DNA of 64,000 nt. Origin: Ostrinia nubilalis. Lineage: Eukaryota > Arthropoda > Insecta > Lepidoptera > Crambidae. The stretch lies in assembly GCF_963855985.1 (NCBI RefSeq), contig NC_087112.1, positions 9,240,501 to 9,304,500 of the forward strand. Reading direction: 5' to 3'. Position 1 is the first letter of the stretch. Every line of letters starts with the position of its first letter. Made by a program: the position numbers and the translations under genes. This document shows, in pieces, positions 1-10,323 of this stretch. The notes under the pieces were generated by a model. That model was not told where the DNA came from. It did not search any database and saw only the letters and a list, made by a program, of their open reading frames with translations.

Positions 1-172
1 GATCTACAGCTTGACCGCCAATAAAAACCCAACCAGTGAAGGTCAAGTTTGTCCCGGGGGAAAGTTAAACTGTCATTGGACCCGCAACGAAATTAATCAG
101 AAGAACATAGGAGGAGTTCGAAGTTGAGGTTCGACTTCCCTCTGCTGCAAAGCGGATGACAGGTGACAAACA
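1..172 (-). repeat. hAT-like MITE fragment
   Basis: Reverse complement of the segment at about 30444-30633. Related partial copies lie at 38323-38409 and 42893-43027. The copy near 30.4 kb lies inside an element with hAT-like termini, so this is read as a fragment of that family cut by the window edge. Confidence 0.6.
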
Positions 173-1172
173 AAGGTTTAGTACTTAACCTATGAAAAAT
201 ATATGCACCACGGACAATAAACATTAATTAATATGCCAGTTATTAGCTGCCTGCCAATAATATTTTTCACAAAATCGCTTAAAAGCACGGAAATTTAACC
301 TTGTTGCGACAAGATCGGTGTAATAAATTGCAGAAACAGATGTATGTTGTATTGAGTTAAGCATTATGTCACGTTTGTTTCCAAACATTACGGGACTAAT
401 AGTAATATTTGTATTACACAAATTACTCATACTATTTTTTAAATTGAAAGTATCTCTGTACGCCGTAGTTAAGTACAAAATACAAAGCCTATTTTTAGTT
501 GCAAAATAGTTCCTATTACAAATAAATAAGATGCCAGTGTTTAGCTTCATAAGCCGCTGTCAGTAGTGCATTCCGACCGACTTGAAATGACCGTGCGCTT
601 GGCAACAAATGGCAGAATAATGAGTGAGACATGTAAAGGGTCCGTAAGAGTTACATTAATTTGAAGATTTATTTTGTTTTTTTGTTACGATTTGCAAGTA
701 TAGTTTCCAATATAGGAACACAACTCTCCAATTTACCAGAGGCAAAATTAAATAGATAATTAGGGAGGCCTGATGTTCTCATATTATTTGTTTATTTGTA
801 CCTCAGACTCGCCTCTTACGACATTCACGAGTAGAGCGAGGGTGGTACTATTCTACTCTGTCCACGCTAAGATTATTTTAACCGCCTTAAAAAAAGAGGC
901 TTCACGCAGAACTGAAATGAAATCAAATACTTAGTTAATTTTGTTCATGATTGTACTTGTTTTACATTGAATTTACATAGTTTTGAGTAGAGTTAACGTG
1001 CCAGCACTGCCAGCCGGCACGTCAAGCCGGTTCGGTGGTTGATAGGCGAGAGAGCGATACAGTAAATGAAAGAACGACCGGAAAGACGGACCGAATGATC
1101 GATCAGTAGTGATGTGTGGACATTCTGTCATAGACAAGAGGATATCAATTTTGTTTGTGTTTGTTTCTTTAG
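173..1172. other. Upstream intron or intergenic sequence of the zinc-finger gene
   Basis: No coding exon is recognisable. Positions 600-690 resemble the LINE 3' segment near 32340-32400 (shared words such as GAGACATGTA and GATTTGCAAGTA). Positions 770-865 contain a CTTACGACATTCACG-type motif that I associate with interspersed repeats in Lepidoptera. The stretch ends in the acceptor of the first visible zinc-finger exon. Confidence 0.5.
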
Positions 1173-3879
1173 ACGGCCGCGCGCGCTCCGCAAGCACGTG
1201 TGCCAAGTGCACAGCACGCGGCCGCGCGTCACGTGCGCGCACTGCGCCAAGAGCTACGCCAACAAGGCCGTGCTCAAGACGCACATGATGCTGTGAGTAC
1301 TTGCTGATCACCATTACCATCCTCATCACCATCGTCACCATAATCAACATCATCATACGGCACAGGACCGGTCTTTTTGGAAATCTTTGGGGGAGGTCTT
1401 TGTCTAGCAGTGGACGTCATTCGGCTAAAACGAACTAACCCAATTTAACTTGCTGCACCAGAATGGTTTTATTAACCGACTTCAAAAAAGAGGAGGTTCT
1501 ATGTTCAACTGTATCTTTTTTTCCATTGCTACGCTCAGTAGCTTAAACGGCTCGATGGATTTTAGTTTGTTACGTCGTTACATTCGTCTAAATTGTGAGA
1601 GTAACTTAGTATAAATAATTGCTTTCCAGTTCATTTATTCAGTTTTTTTTTTTAGTTTACGCAGTTGGTTTATTTATCTTTACTTTCATCCAGGTTGCAC
1701 CCCAAGGAAGTATCAGCGGTGGAAGCTAGCAAGCGCTGCGTTTGTCGAGAGTGTGGCAAAGGCTTCCACTCGCCGTCCCATCTGAAGAAGCACAGCTTGA
1801 CGCACTCCATCAGAAAGGACTTCTACTGCGTTGAGTGTGACAAGTGAGTTAAATTGTAACCATTTATAGCAGTGGTTCTTAACCGGTGGTCCGTGGACCA
1901 CTGGTGGTCCCTGGAGGCATTCCAAGTGGTCCACGAAGACATCGTTATAAACAAGTGACGTGACGTGATGAGTCGAGGCAACACAACGCAAACGGCGCAC
2001 AGTGGTCGAGAAATGGATCTCCCCTTTCATAGGATTTTGAAAAAAAAAAGTGGTCCCTGACAAGACAGAAATTTGGTAAAATGGTCCCTCGTGACTTAAA
2101 GGTTAAGAACCACTGATTTATAGTAACGATTTTGAAACGTCAAGTGGCAAAAGTCAATAACTATCAACCCAGTATTGAAGTAGCGCCCTCCTGACAGTGT
2201 AATACCTGGGACGGTTCAGTGTAGAACGTCTACATCATATGACAGTTTAATGACGTCAAATAAGTCACGTTCATGCCTAACTTATACGTCTGTGACTCTG
2301 TTTTATTTTTTAAATATTTATTTTGGGGAGTCATTACGTTTTTAAAGGTTTTTTGAATTAAATAGTCAAATAATTTCCCTTTTCAGGAGTTTCAAATCGG
2401 ATGAGACACTGAAGCACCATTTAAAAACTGCGTTGCCGCATGTCAACTATTCTGAGTTACCGTAAGAGTTTTTTTATGCATAACAAGGCAGGTATTTGAC
2501 CGCAATCGCGTTAAGTGAGATACAGTCTAGCTAGGACGGTACATCTGCCCTGTAAGTTCCTATTCACTCTCGCCTTGAAAAGGCCCGGATTATAGTGTAT
2601 TTTATTTATTATTAAAATTCAAATGGTTTTTTATTGCATGTTACATCACAAACAGTCGTTTTGTAAACAGGTATAAATTTTAGTATTGTTTTTATCTTTT
2701 AGATTGCCATGCCAGCACTGTGACAAACGGTTTGCCATAAGGAGGGATTTGGACAGGCACGTGAATAGGGTACATCTAAACATCAAGCCATTTCAATGTG
2801 ACAGTTGTGATAAGGTAAATAAAAATTAACATTCGTTGTCACTAAGAAAAACATGAGAAGTAAGAAGGTAAATTGATAGGTAAAGTTGAATTTCACCTGA
2901 TAGTAAGTGGTGATCAGGCCGAAAGCAGAAGTCAAGTTAATTGAATTCTCATACTGGCTATCTTACCGGCAAAATACAACAATACTATTAACATTGTTGT
3001 TATGGCGACAGACTTACTCTGCATAGTGAGAGCTAGCCAGACGGACTTGGAAGAAGTCTTATCACCAACAACCAAAATTTTGCCCTGACAGGAATCCAAC
3101 CCGGAACCTCGGGGTTTGTGGTGTGACGACCTTACAGCTAGACCACAAAGGCGGTCATAGTTGTTATCCCAATCATAAAATCGTATTTACCTACGGCTCA
3201 TGTTCTTCAGTAGGTGTGATGATGATGAATATTCTTTTCCAGGCGTACGTGAACGGCTGGTCACTCACAGAACACAAGCGACTCATCCACGAGGGCTATA
3301 AGCGACCCTTGAAGTATCCCTGTAAGCTGTGCGACAAGATATTTGACGTAAGTATTATTAGTCACTCAGCATAGAAACCAATAAGGACAAAGTAAATTAG
3401 AAAGCCGTGTTCACATTAACCAGTTAAAGTAAGTCCTTCAGACAGTACGGACGTGTCTTTTGTCAATTTAAAAAAATTAATGCCTCCTCATCTATTCGTA
3501 ACAACAAAAGTATTTTGTCTAACTGTGTAAAGGTGCCAAATTAACATTTTTTCTTTCTTTCTTTCTTTCTTTCTTTCTAAAGTATCTAAAGTATTCAAAA
3601 TCGTTATAAAGTGTTATTTGTCCGAGTGTATCTAAACTTAACATTGGAGATGTAGCGATGTTAAATACCTTTATTTAGAATCTAAATACATAATTGTGTT
3701 TGTATTTACAGCGCAACTCGATCCTCAAGAGCCATATCCGAACGCACACGGGCGAGCGGCCGTACCAGTGCGAATTGTGCTCGGCGGCCTTCAGCCAGCG
3801 CGGCGTGCTCGCGACACACACGCGCCTAGTACATCTGCGTTTGACGCGCGACGGCCGTCCCAAGCCTTCGCTCAAGTAG
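1173..3879 (+). CDS. C2H2 zinc-finger protein, 3' six exons (5' end outside window)
   Basis: Probably a nuclear, sequence-specific DNA-binding protein; the target is not predictable. Six exons join in phase at GT..AG boundaries: 1173-1292, 1694-1843, 2387-2461, 2703-2814, 3243-3347 and 3712-3879 (stop TAG 3877-3879). They give about 242 residues. Eight C2H2 units are visible. The first is only its histidine half ([11 protein letters not shown]). Later ones include CX2C-X12-HX3-5H fingers such as the one beginning CRECGKGF, and the exon 3 finger has unusually long histidine spacing. Most finger units are split across introns, so the phases support the joins. One TGE-type linker (THTGERPY) occurs before the last finger. 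The protein ends in the basic tail DGRPKPSLK. No start codon, ZAD or BTB domain is seen because the 5' exons are missing. The gene family is certain but the ortholog is not recognised. Confidence 0.88.
1363..1431 (+). mobile_element. RTE-type LINE 3' end fragment
   Basis: Short relic in a zinc-finger intron. It matches the end of the longer RTE remnant at 15088-15466, including the words CAGGACCGGTCTTT and AATCTTTGGGGGAGG followed by the GTGGACGTCATTCGGCT region. Confidence 0.65.
1870..2115. mobile_element. hAT-type MITE with 8-bp target duplication
   Basis: 246 bp element bounded by perfect 15-bp terminal inverted repeats starting CAGTGGTTCTTAACC. It is flanked by the direct repeat ATTTATAG at 1862-1869 and 2116-2123. 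The 8-bp duplication and CAGNGGTT termini are the hAT signature. It has no coding capacity and sits in the intron between zinc-finger exons 2 and 3. Confidence 0.92.
2880..3150 (-). repeat. SINE-like interspersed repeat
   Basis: Contains CACCTGATAGTAAGTGGTGATCAGGCC-like text (longer than quoted elsewhere here; key part GTAAGTGGTGATCAGGC) and ACTGGCTATCTTACC, both recurring near 18105-18340. It ends in GGAATCCAACCCGG, resembling a reversed tRNA B box. Minus-strand, tRNA-related SINE is an inference. Confidence 0.5.
3548..3578. repeat. (TTTC)n microsatellite
   Basis: About seven uninterrupted TTTC units in the intron before the last zinc-finger exon. Confidence 0.95.
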
Positions 3880-4180
3880 CACGATCGTGGCATTTAGGTT
3901 TTAGCCACTTTACGCCAACTGTGAGCAGCTGAGAGCAATCCTTTGGACAAGCTTGCCCTAAGCGCCACGGCCGCCCCAAGCCTTCGCTCAAGTAGCACGA
4001 TCGTGGCATTCAGGTGATAGCTACTTTACGCCAACTGTGAGCAGCTGAGAGCATTCCCTCGTACACTTGCGCATTAAGCGTGACGGACGCCCCAAGCCTT
4101 CGCTCAAGTAGCACGATCGTGGCATTTAGGTTGTAACTTCGTTACATTAATTGTGAGCGACTAAGAGAGAGCATCTCCAA

Positions 4181-4204
4181 AATAAATTATTTGATTTGAA
4201 TAAA
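4181..4204 (+). terminator. Candidate polyadenylation signals of the zinc-finger gene
   Basis: AATAAA occurs at 4181-4186 and 4199-4204, about 300 bp after the stop, inside the tandem array. The segment recurs in a second array copy near 4460-4490. Another AATAAA lies near 6125. Which one is used cannot be decided from sequence. Confidence 0.35.
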
Positions 4205-4655
4205 AGTTTCCTCGTGCATCTGTGCCTCACGATGCTCACGCGCGATAGACGCAACAAGCGTTCGCTCAAGTAGCACGATCGTGGCATTCAGGTGTTAGCT
4301 ACTTTACGCCAACTGTGAGCAGCTGAGAGCATTCCCTCGTACATCTGCGTCTGACGCGTGACGGACGCCCTAAACCTTCGCTCAAGTAGCACGATCGTGG
4401 CATTTAGGTTGTAGCTTCGTTACATTAACTGTGAGCGACTAAGAGAGAACATCTCCAAAATAACTTATTTGATTTGAATAAAAGTTTCCTCGTGTATCTG
4501 TGCCTCACGATGCTCACGCACGATGGACGCCCTAAGCTTTCGCTCAAGTAGCACGATCGTGGCATTCAGGTGATAGCTACTTTACGCCAACTGTGAGCAG
4601 CTGAAAGCATTCCCTCGTACACTTGCGCCTTAAGCGCGACGGCCGCCCCAAGCCC

Positions 4656-4761
4656 ATAATATGATGTTGTCCCAAAGTGGTGGTAGGGCAAGCTATATTT
4701 GGGACGTGTATAAGTGCCCTACAAAGGGCCTATGTACTGAATGTACTGTACTATACTGAGT
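4656..4761 (+). mobile_element. LINE 3'-end fragment interrupting the tail array
   Basis: Shares GTTGTCCCA, GTGGTGGTAGGGCAAGCTAT and a TGGGACGT..TATAAG segment with the LINE 3' end at 62200-62300. It splits the seventh array copy after the codons for RPKP. Confidence 0.6.
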
Positions 4762-4831
4762 ACCAAGCCTTCGCTTAAGTAGCACGATCATGGCATTTAG
4801 GTTTTAGCTATATAACGCTAACTTTTAGCAG

Positions 4832-5833
4832 GGCTCCCCTCTATCTGGTAGAATCTTGTTACGCAGAAATTCATTTGGCATAACTCACTTGGCATAATCT
4901 TCTTTAACCGAATATTTATATGGCATAAACATTGTTAAATATAATCATCGTTTGGTAGAATGTTTAAATACCCGAATTTTCAATGGCATACTTTTAAGAT
5001 AGCAGAATTTTATTTGGCATAATTTCGATTAGCATAATGTTTCTATAGCATAATTTCGATTAGCATAATGTATCTTTAGCACCACGATTATTTGGCACCA
5101 TTATTTAATGGTATTCCAATGGTGGAATACGGCTTAATGTTAGCCGAGTGCCTACCCAACTTGTTTTTTTTTGTGAATAGAGTCCAGCTTAAGACGTCCT
5201 TTTGTCAGTGTAAGATCGGCATGATCTAGTTTTTAAATGTACCAACGAAGGTCATTTTAAAAAACTTGTTGGACAACAAAGCTATAGGTTAGGTTAGACT
5301 TGCGACCTTACACAGCGTGAAGGCGAGTGAGCGAGCGAGCGCAGCGAGCGAAGCGAACGTGCCGCGGTAGCGGCCGCCGAGCGCTAAGTCTAGAATCGCG
5401 TACGTAAATAGTTGATTTCCAATAAAAACTACCCAAAAAACGCAACTTAATCTCAAAATTTCAGTTTTTTCAGAAACTAAGTTTCCGATCTCCCCCATTC
5501 ACAGGGGGAGTTCCCCTACCCCCCTCTCTCCCTCCTCCTCACCCCTACAACCCTTAATAATGCGATAGGGGAATAAAAAATTTTCCTTTAATAGTATGCC
5601 AAAAGACGATTCTGACTAAGAACTTTCTGCGATATGATGGTTCTGCTTTTTAATTATTCGGGATATTAAAGTTATGCCTAAAGATGATTCTGCCTTACAA
5701 AATTATTCGTTTTGAATGTATGCCAAATGAGTGTACCTACGCTTAACGATTTTCTGCGTAAAGAAGATTATGCCATCCGTTGTTATGCATAGTATAATTA
5801 TGATTAAAAATGTTCTGCGAAAAAAGGTAGAAC
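4832..5833. mobile_element. Non-autonomous fold-back element rich in GGCATAAT motifs
   Basis: About 1.0 kb inserted in the zinc-finger tail array and flanked by the 10-bp direct repeat CTTTTAGCAG (4822-4831 and 5834-5843). The left half has many TTTGGCATAA / TAGCATAAT words. The right half has their complements (TTATGCC, TATGCCAAA, TTCTGCG). The element therefore folds into loosely matched arms rather than having one clean TIR. A GC-rich core lies at about 5300-5400. No transposase reading frame is seen. Superfamily is not assigned; the long duplication would fit Mutator- or Foldback-like elements. Confidence 0.7.
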
Positions 5834-6000
5834 CTTTTAGCAGCTAAGAGCTTTTCTTTGGACAAGCTTACCCTAAGCGCCACTTCAAGCCCGCGCTCAA
5901 GTGGCGCACGATCGTGTGACTTAGGCCAATAGCCATTTTGGCGTGTGGGGACTGCTTTAAGCTCGTACTTAAGTAGCTGACGATCGTGCGATCTAGTGTT
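5834..6000 (+). repeat. Degenerate distal copies of the zinc-finger tail repeat
   Basis: Resumes the interrupted array after the fold-back insertion. TTTGGACAAGCTTACCCTAA matches the sequence before copy 2, and ACGATCGTG follows a degraded stop context at about 5900 and again at about 5976. Confidence 0.7.
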
Positions 6001-6261
6001 TAAAGGTTTTTCTATGAATTTAAAAAATATTTTGTGTTCATTTTTCATTATTTTTTTGTTAAACTTGTATGTAATAAAATGCAGTTGAATATTTTGTTAC
6101 TTTTAGATAATTAAAGTTTTGTGCAATAAAGTATGTACCATTCTTATATTTATGTGCGTGCAGGCAGTGCAAAGTAACAGAATGGTTATATTATGGGTGT
6201 AAGTGGGAAAATTAATACCTATAATGTATTTTTTGATTTTAAATAGAAATAGAAATAGAAA

Positions 6262-6466
6262 ATGGTATGGTGAAGTCAGAAATTTGAGATTTTTTTAATT
6301 TTCATACAAATCTGATTTTATAAAATTTATTTTGTATGAAAATTTAAGAAATTAAAATGATGATATCAAATTTCTGACTTCACCATATACCATTTATATG
6401 CCCATGTTAACATGGGCTAGTGTCGGCTCATATACCCATTTACCTAACACCCTGTATACAACAAAA
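6262..6466. mobile_element. Palindromic TA-flanked MITE (family A), left end truncated
   Basis: Carries ATGGTATGGTGAAGTCAG on one arm and its complement on the other, and ends in CCTAACACCCTGTA. Full copies are at 28794-29069 and 45019-45274, with partial copies at 9338-9528 and 13855-13943. Confidence 0.85.
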
Positions 6467-6759
6467 GGATGATGGGCACAAATGTATGGAAAGTGGTACC
6501 CGCTCCAATAGCCATAACCAATATATATTTTAAAAGGCCTTTAGATGTAGGAAAATGTCTGCTATGGGGCCAGTTCTAATTCACGTTTTGAAAGCAGTAA
6601 TTCCACTAAGTATTATAATGAAAGTATAACACAATCATCCATGTATACGAGTATGTATTATGAATACAATCTATTAATATAACTAAAAGAAGCATTGAAA
6701 AGGAAAGGATTATACCTACGATGAACTACCCAAGCTATTAGCCCTTTATTCGCTTTCAT

Positions 6760-6905
6760 CATCATCATCATGATCATTTTAGCCATAGGACGTCCATTTG
6801 AACATAGGCCTCCCCCAATGATTTCCACAATGGCCGGTTGGTGGCGGCCTGCATCCAGCGCCTTCCCGCTACCTTTATGAGGTCGTCGGTCCATCTTGTG
6901 GGTGG
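6760..6905 (-). mobile_element. RTE-type LINE 3' end inside element Y
   Basis: Reverse-strand RTE tail with a (GAT)n end. On the minus strand it reads a cysteine-free C-terminal fragment typical of RTE endonuclease/reverse transcriptase tails. It is shared with element Y copy 2 (10930-11085), so it was acquired before Y duplicated. Confidence 0.65.
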
Positions 6906-7227
6906 ACTTATTGGGTCTTGTGGGTTTATTCGCTTTAGCAACTCATAATAAAACCCGTAAGAAGTAATAAAACTTTAACCCCTTTATTAATAAAAGTTAC
7001 ACCCTAGTTGAATTCTGGCTTAAATTGTCATTTGGTATGGAAATGTCATTTTAATCCAAGGTTCTTCCTAGGTGTAACTTTTTATTAATAAGGGGGTAGT
7101 ACTTCTTTAAATAAAAATATTTCACAATTATCCCCATCTATAATTATAGAGTTAAGGAAGGATGCTGGAGCAGTAAACCCTTCCTGCCTCGCATAACCTA
7201 AGTACCATACGATGGACACGTATGATA

Positions 7228-7407
7228 GTTATTCTTCTTCTTCCTCGGTCCCTCACTGATGAGGATCGCGACCACAGATAGTGTTCCTCCACAGACTGCG
7301 GTCATAAGCTGTGTGGACCGCACGATGCAAACTTCCGCCCACCGTCTTCCTCACCGCGTCCGACCATATCGTCGGTGCCCTGCCCTGAGCGCGTCCCCCT
7401 TCATACT
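7228..7407 (-). mobile_element. RTE-like LINE 3' fragment with 8-bp target duplication
   Basis: 180 bp flanked by GTATGATA at 7220-7227 and 7408-7415 and absent from the other copy of element Y. The minus strand encodes a C-terminal stretch including RAPTIWSDAVRKTVGG and ends in an AAG-rich tail, consistent with a 5'-truncated LINE. Confidence 0.75.
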
Positions 7408-7568
7408 GTATGATACTTAGGTTACACAAAAAGTATCTTTATCTTCGAACGCAACCAGATCTGAGGCTGGTGGCCATAGTAAATGTTGTTCGTCTTGGTA
7501 AGACCTTTCAAATGACACTACAAACATAACTATTGGAGCCGGGTACCATTCTGCAAAAAAGTATGTAT

Positions 7569-8656
7569 GGGTCATTCCACAAAAATATGTCAACTCTTAG
7601 TCCGCGCCACATTTCACATGGAATATTTGTTAATATTTTATTCCAAAATTGTTAAATAACATCTCGCAATGTGTTTTATTCATCACCCATTTATATTTTT
7701 TTAAACTATTTTTAAAACATCTTAAATTCCTTTTAAATTACCCATAACGTCATTCCCTAGGCATGTCCGTACTCCAAAAGTTTGTGTTTTGGAACCCATA
7801 TTTATGGAAACATCAACTTGATCCTTTGTTTTAATTAACAAATAATCTATTTAAACGTATATTACACCAACTTCTATTAATATTTTACGGTTTCAATAAA
7901 CAATAATTTGATTTTCTTAAGTTGAAAAAGAGTCCACAGCTTTTAACGTCATTCCCTCGCCACGCACAGATTTTATAATTTTGCGCTTTAATAAGTATTT
8001 AGAGTGAATGACATTTAGTTGAATTTAAAGTACGATACGAAGTTATCTTCAGACCATACTGACTTTGCGGCAACCGTTTTTTGAATTAGTGCAAACGTGC
8101 CAATTGTTGCGGAAACATGGTGTTGATCCAGTCACTGCGTCAGTCCCTAGTTGAGTAGCTTTATTGATTACAATAGGAAATTGTATATAATTTATTAGTA
8201 TTTACGTGTGGTTTTTTGGCTATTTTCGGCACATCGTATTAAGCATCTTATAATATAAAGTTAATCTGCATTTGTGTTAAGTTTTACTCCAAATCGTCAG
8301 TCCCTAGACCGTCAGGCCCTAGCTTTTAATGGCGCTAGGGACTAAGTTACTAGTTAGGGAATGACTTTTTTATATAGTGATAATAACAAAACAACTACAT
8401 TAAGTATATTAACTTATCTATACATGTTAAGGTTATAAGTTTTATACTTTATTAAAAGTCATATAGGAGTAATGTAGTATGAAAAAATTGAAAGTTATAA
8501 TTTCTCGTAAAATAAAGCATAAAGTGACTGGCCCTTTTAGGCATAACATAATTAATAAATAAACTATAATTTACACTAATAAAGTATTCAAAAGCATCTT
8601 AAAAAAGTTTAGGACAAAATGACGTCGAAAATATACAGATTTTCATGGAATGACCC
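7569..8656. mobile_element. Fold-back element with GTAT target duplication and CATTCCCTAG motifs
   Basis: 1088 bp with ends GGGTCATTCCA on both arms (about 20 bp with three mismatches). It is flanked by GTAT at 7565-7568 and 8657-8660. The other copy of the host element is uninterrupted at the same point (near 10455), which confirms the boundaries. The interior has several GTCATTCCCTAG- or GTCAGTCCCTAG-type words and inverted forms. No transposase is seen. Confidence 0.8.
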
Positions 8657-9337
8657 GTATATCTTCGTACACAACCAGATCTGAGGCTGGTGGTCATAGT
8701 AAAAGTTGTTCATCTTGGTAAGACCTTTCAAACGATACTAGACACATATCTATTGGAGCCGGGTACCATTTTGCCCATTGTCCTTTATAGTCAAAAATAC
8801 ATCACACGCAACTTGTTGAACATCACATCGCTCATTCTTTTTGTAAATTGTTATTTTCTTTTAAACTTATTCTTTTCATTTTAGTTTTAGAAGTTACCTA
8901 CTTTTGCATTGAAACTTTTTCACTTTATACGGTGGAGTGGTCATAATAATTTGTTACAATAATTCTTAATAGGTAATAAAATAAGCATAATAGATAAATG
9001 TTTAAAATGTAAATATTTATAAGTAAATGAAAGTGATATTTAATACGTAAGTTGAATATAATAAAATAACATGCTACGTTTTTATTTCTTTTATTTCCTA
9101 TTTGGTGAACATTTATTATTGATTGTTGGATTAGACCAGAGGTACTGGATTCGATTCTCAGACGGGGTATAGATAAAACGTCTGTAATATAAATCTATCA
9201 TTTTATTACGATTGTAAAAAGTAATATATGGCTCCGGTATCAATATTACAGCAGCATGATTGGGAGTTTTATTCATTTTATTTTAAAACCACTTCATTTT
9301 TAATTTCGTCGTCTCCACGGGTTTCAGTCTGAATTTC

Positions 9338-9528
9338 TACAGGGTGTTAGGTAAATGGGTATATGAGCCGATACTAGTCCATGTTAACATGGGCGTATAA
9401 ATGGTATGGTGAAGTCAGAAAATTGATATCTTCATTTTAATTATTTAAATTTTCATAGAAATCGGATTTTATAAAATTTATTTTGTATGACAATAAAAAA
9501 AAATTAATGATGATATCAAAGGACAATG
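9338..9528. mobile_element. Palindromic MITE family A, right end degraded
   Basis: Starts TACAGGGTGTTAGG and contains the GGTATGGTGAAGTCAG arm. The second arm fades after GATGATATCAAA. Confidence 0.8.
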
Positions 9529-10323
9529 TTCATTTCTGGCCTGGCGTGGACAAGCTGCTAATGAAAATATGAATTTGCCAAAAAAATTTAATTAATTTTT
9601 AAAGTATTCACTTAGTGTAACTTTGTATCAATTTGCCTTTATAAAAATCCAATTTAAATAGTTAGTCCAGTCAATAAAGCATTATAGATGGAAATCCATG
9701 GAACACAATTTCTGACTTCGGGACTTTATTTAGACTAGTTAGGAGGTGAACATAGCAAAAGTCCCCGCCCTTAGCCCTTGAGCCGGCAGGGAGAGGGGGG
9801 TTTAAAGGTATCACTTTTCGGTTTTTCGCTTAATCTTCGGAAACTATGCATCCTAGTGACATGACTACTATGAACCAAAAAAAGCTTATTCAATTTGCTA
9901 CAGGTGAGATATTCAAGTTTTTCTATATCTTGTATAGTTTTCGCGGCATCTGCTCTAGAAGGTCTGTAATATTGGAAATTTTATTTTTGTCCTACATGTT
10001 CCCATCAGGAGAAAATCGACTTAATCAACATTGAGCAAACATTCTAGACATGCGGGAGCATGTTAAGCCTAGTTCCAGGGAGGGGACTGCACCGTGCGTA
10101 TATTTGGACGAACCACTTGCAGCCACTTTTGACTCCTCATCACTCAAAAACTACTGTGCGTTAACACTTCAAATTTGGCTCATGTGTTGAGACTTACGAG
10201 ATAAACATCAGCTTCAAATTTCATTAATATACCTCAAACGGTTCTTTAGGTATTGACGTCCAAAAATCTACATGTCTGACCTATAGACCAAATTCTAACC
10301 ACTTCCAGATGACTTTGAAGGTT

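Larger units (their letters stand above)
3829..4831 (+). repeat. Tandem array of the zinc-finger gene's terminal coding and 3' sequence
   Basis: The last codons, stop and adjacent 3' sequence of the gene are repeated head to tail. The recurring core CTCAAGTAGCACGATCGTGG places stop-equivalents at 3877, 3993, 4109, 4271, 4387, 4549 and (interrupted) 4780. Spacings are 116, 116, 162, 116 and 162 bp. The long units carry an extra AT-rich segment with AATAAA, so a 116+162 higher-order unit is suggested. In several copies the text before the stop still encodes the end of the protein (for example [16 protein letters not shown] in the copy ending near 4111). None has a splice acceptor, so they are more likely 3' UTR or downstream repeats than exons. 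Confidence 0.85.
6474..8786 (-). mobile_element. Element Y, copy 1, carrying two younger insertions
   Basis: Reverse complement of the element at 10324-11374. Ends share AAAGGAYRATGGGC and GGCTCCAATAG. Total length is inflated by a 180 bp LINE fragment (7228-7407) and a 1088 bp fold-back element (7569-8656), both absent from copy 2. It contains two related units of about 130 bp (near 7440-7560 and 8660-8786) with the words CAGATCTGAGGCTGGTGG and GGTAAGACCTTTCAAA. No coding function is seen. Confidence 0.75.

Noticed and set aside
3829..4660. Array as alternative terminal exons
   Set aside because: The copies are preceded by CCCTCGTACAT-type text with no AG splice acceptor or polypyrimidine tract, so splicing into them is unlikely.
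3829..4660. CRISPR-like array
   Set aside because: Eukaryotic context; units are 116-162 bp coding/UTR copies without unique spacers between short repeats.
5285..5297. TTAGG-like words (GGTTAGGTTAG), as in arthropod telomeres
   Set aside because: Only two units inside a transposable element; far too short for telomeric sequence.
6658..6894. Minus-strand open frame rich in Met (MIMMMMM)
   Set aside because: It is a by-product of the (GAT)n tail of an RTE LINE; the counterpart at 10944-11174 has the same origin.
9846..10034. Possible small protein gene
   Set aside because: The same frame exists in the inverted arm of a non-coding element, and no start context, domain or homology is recognisable.
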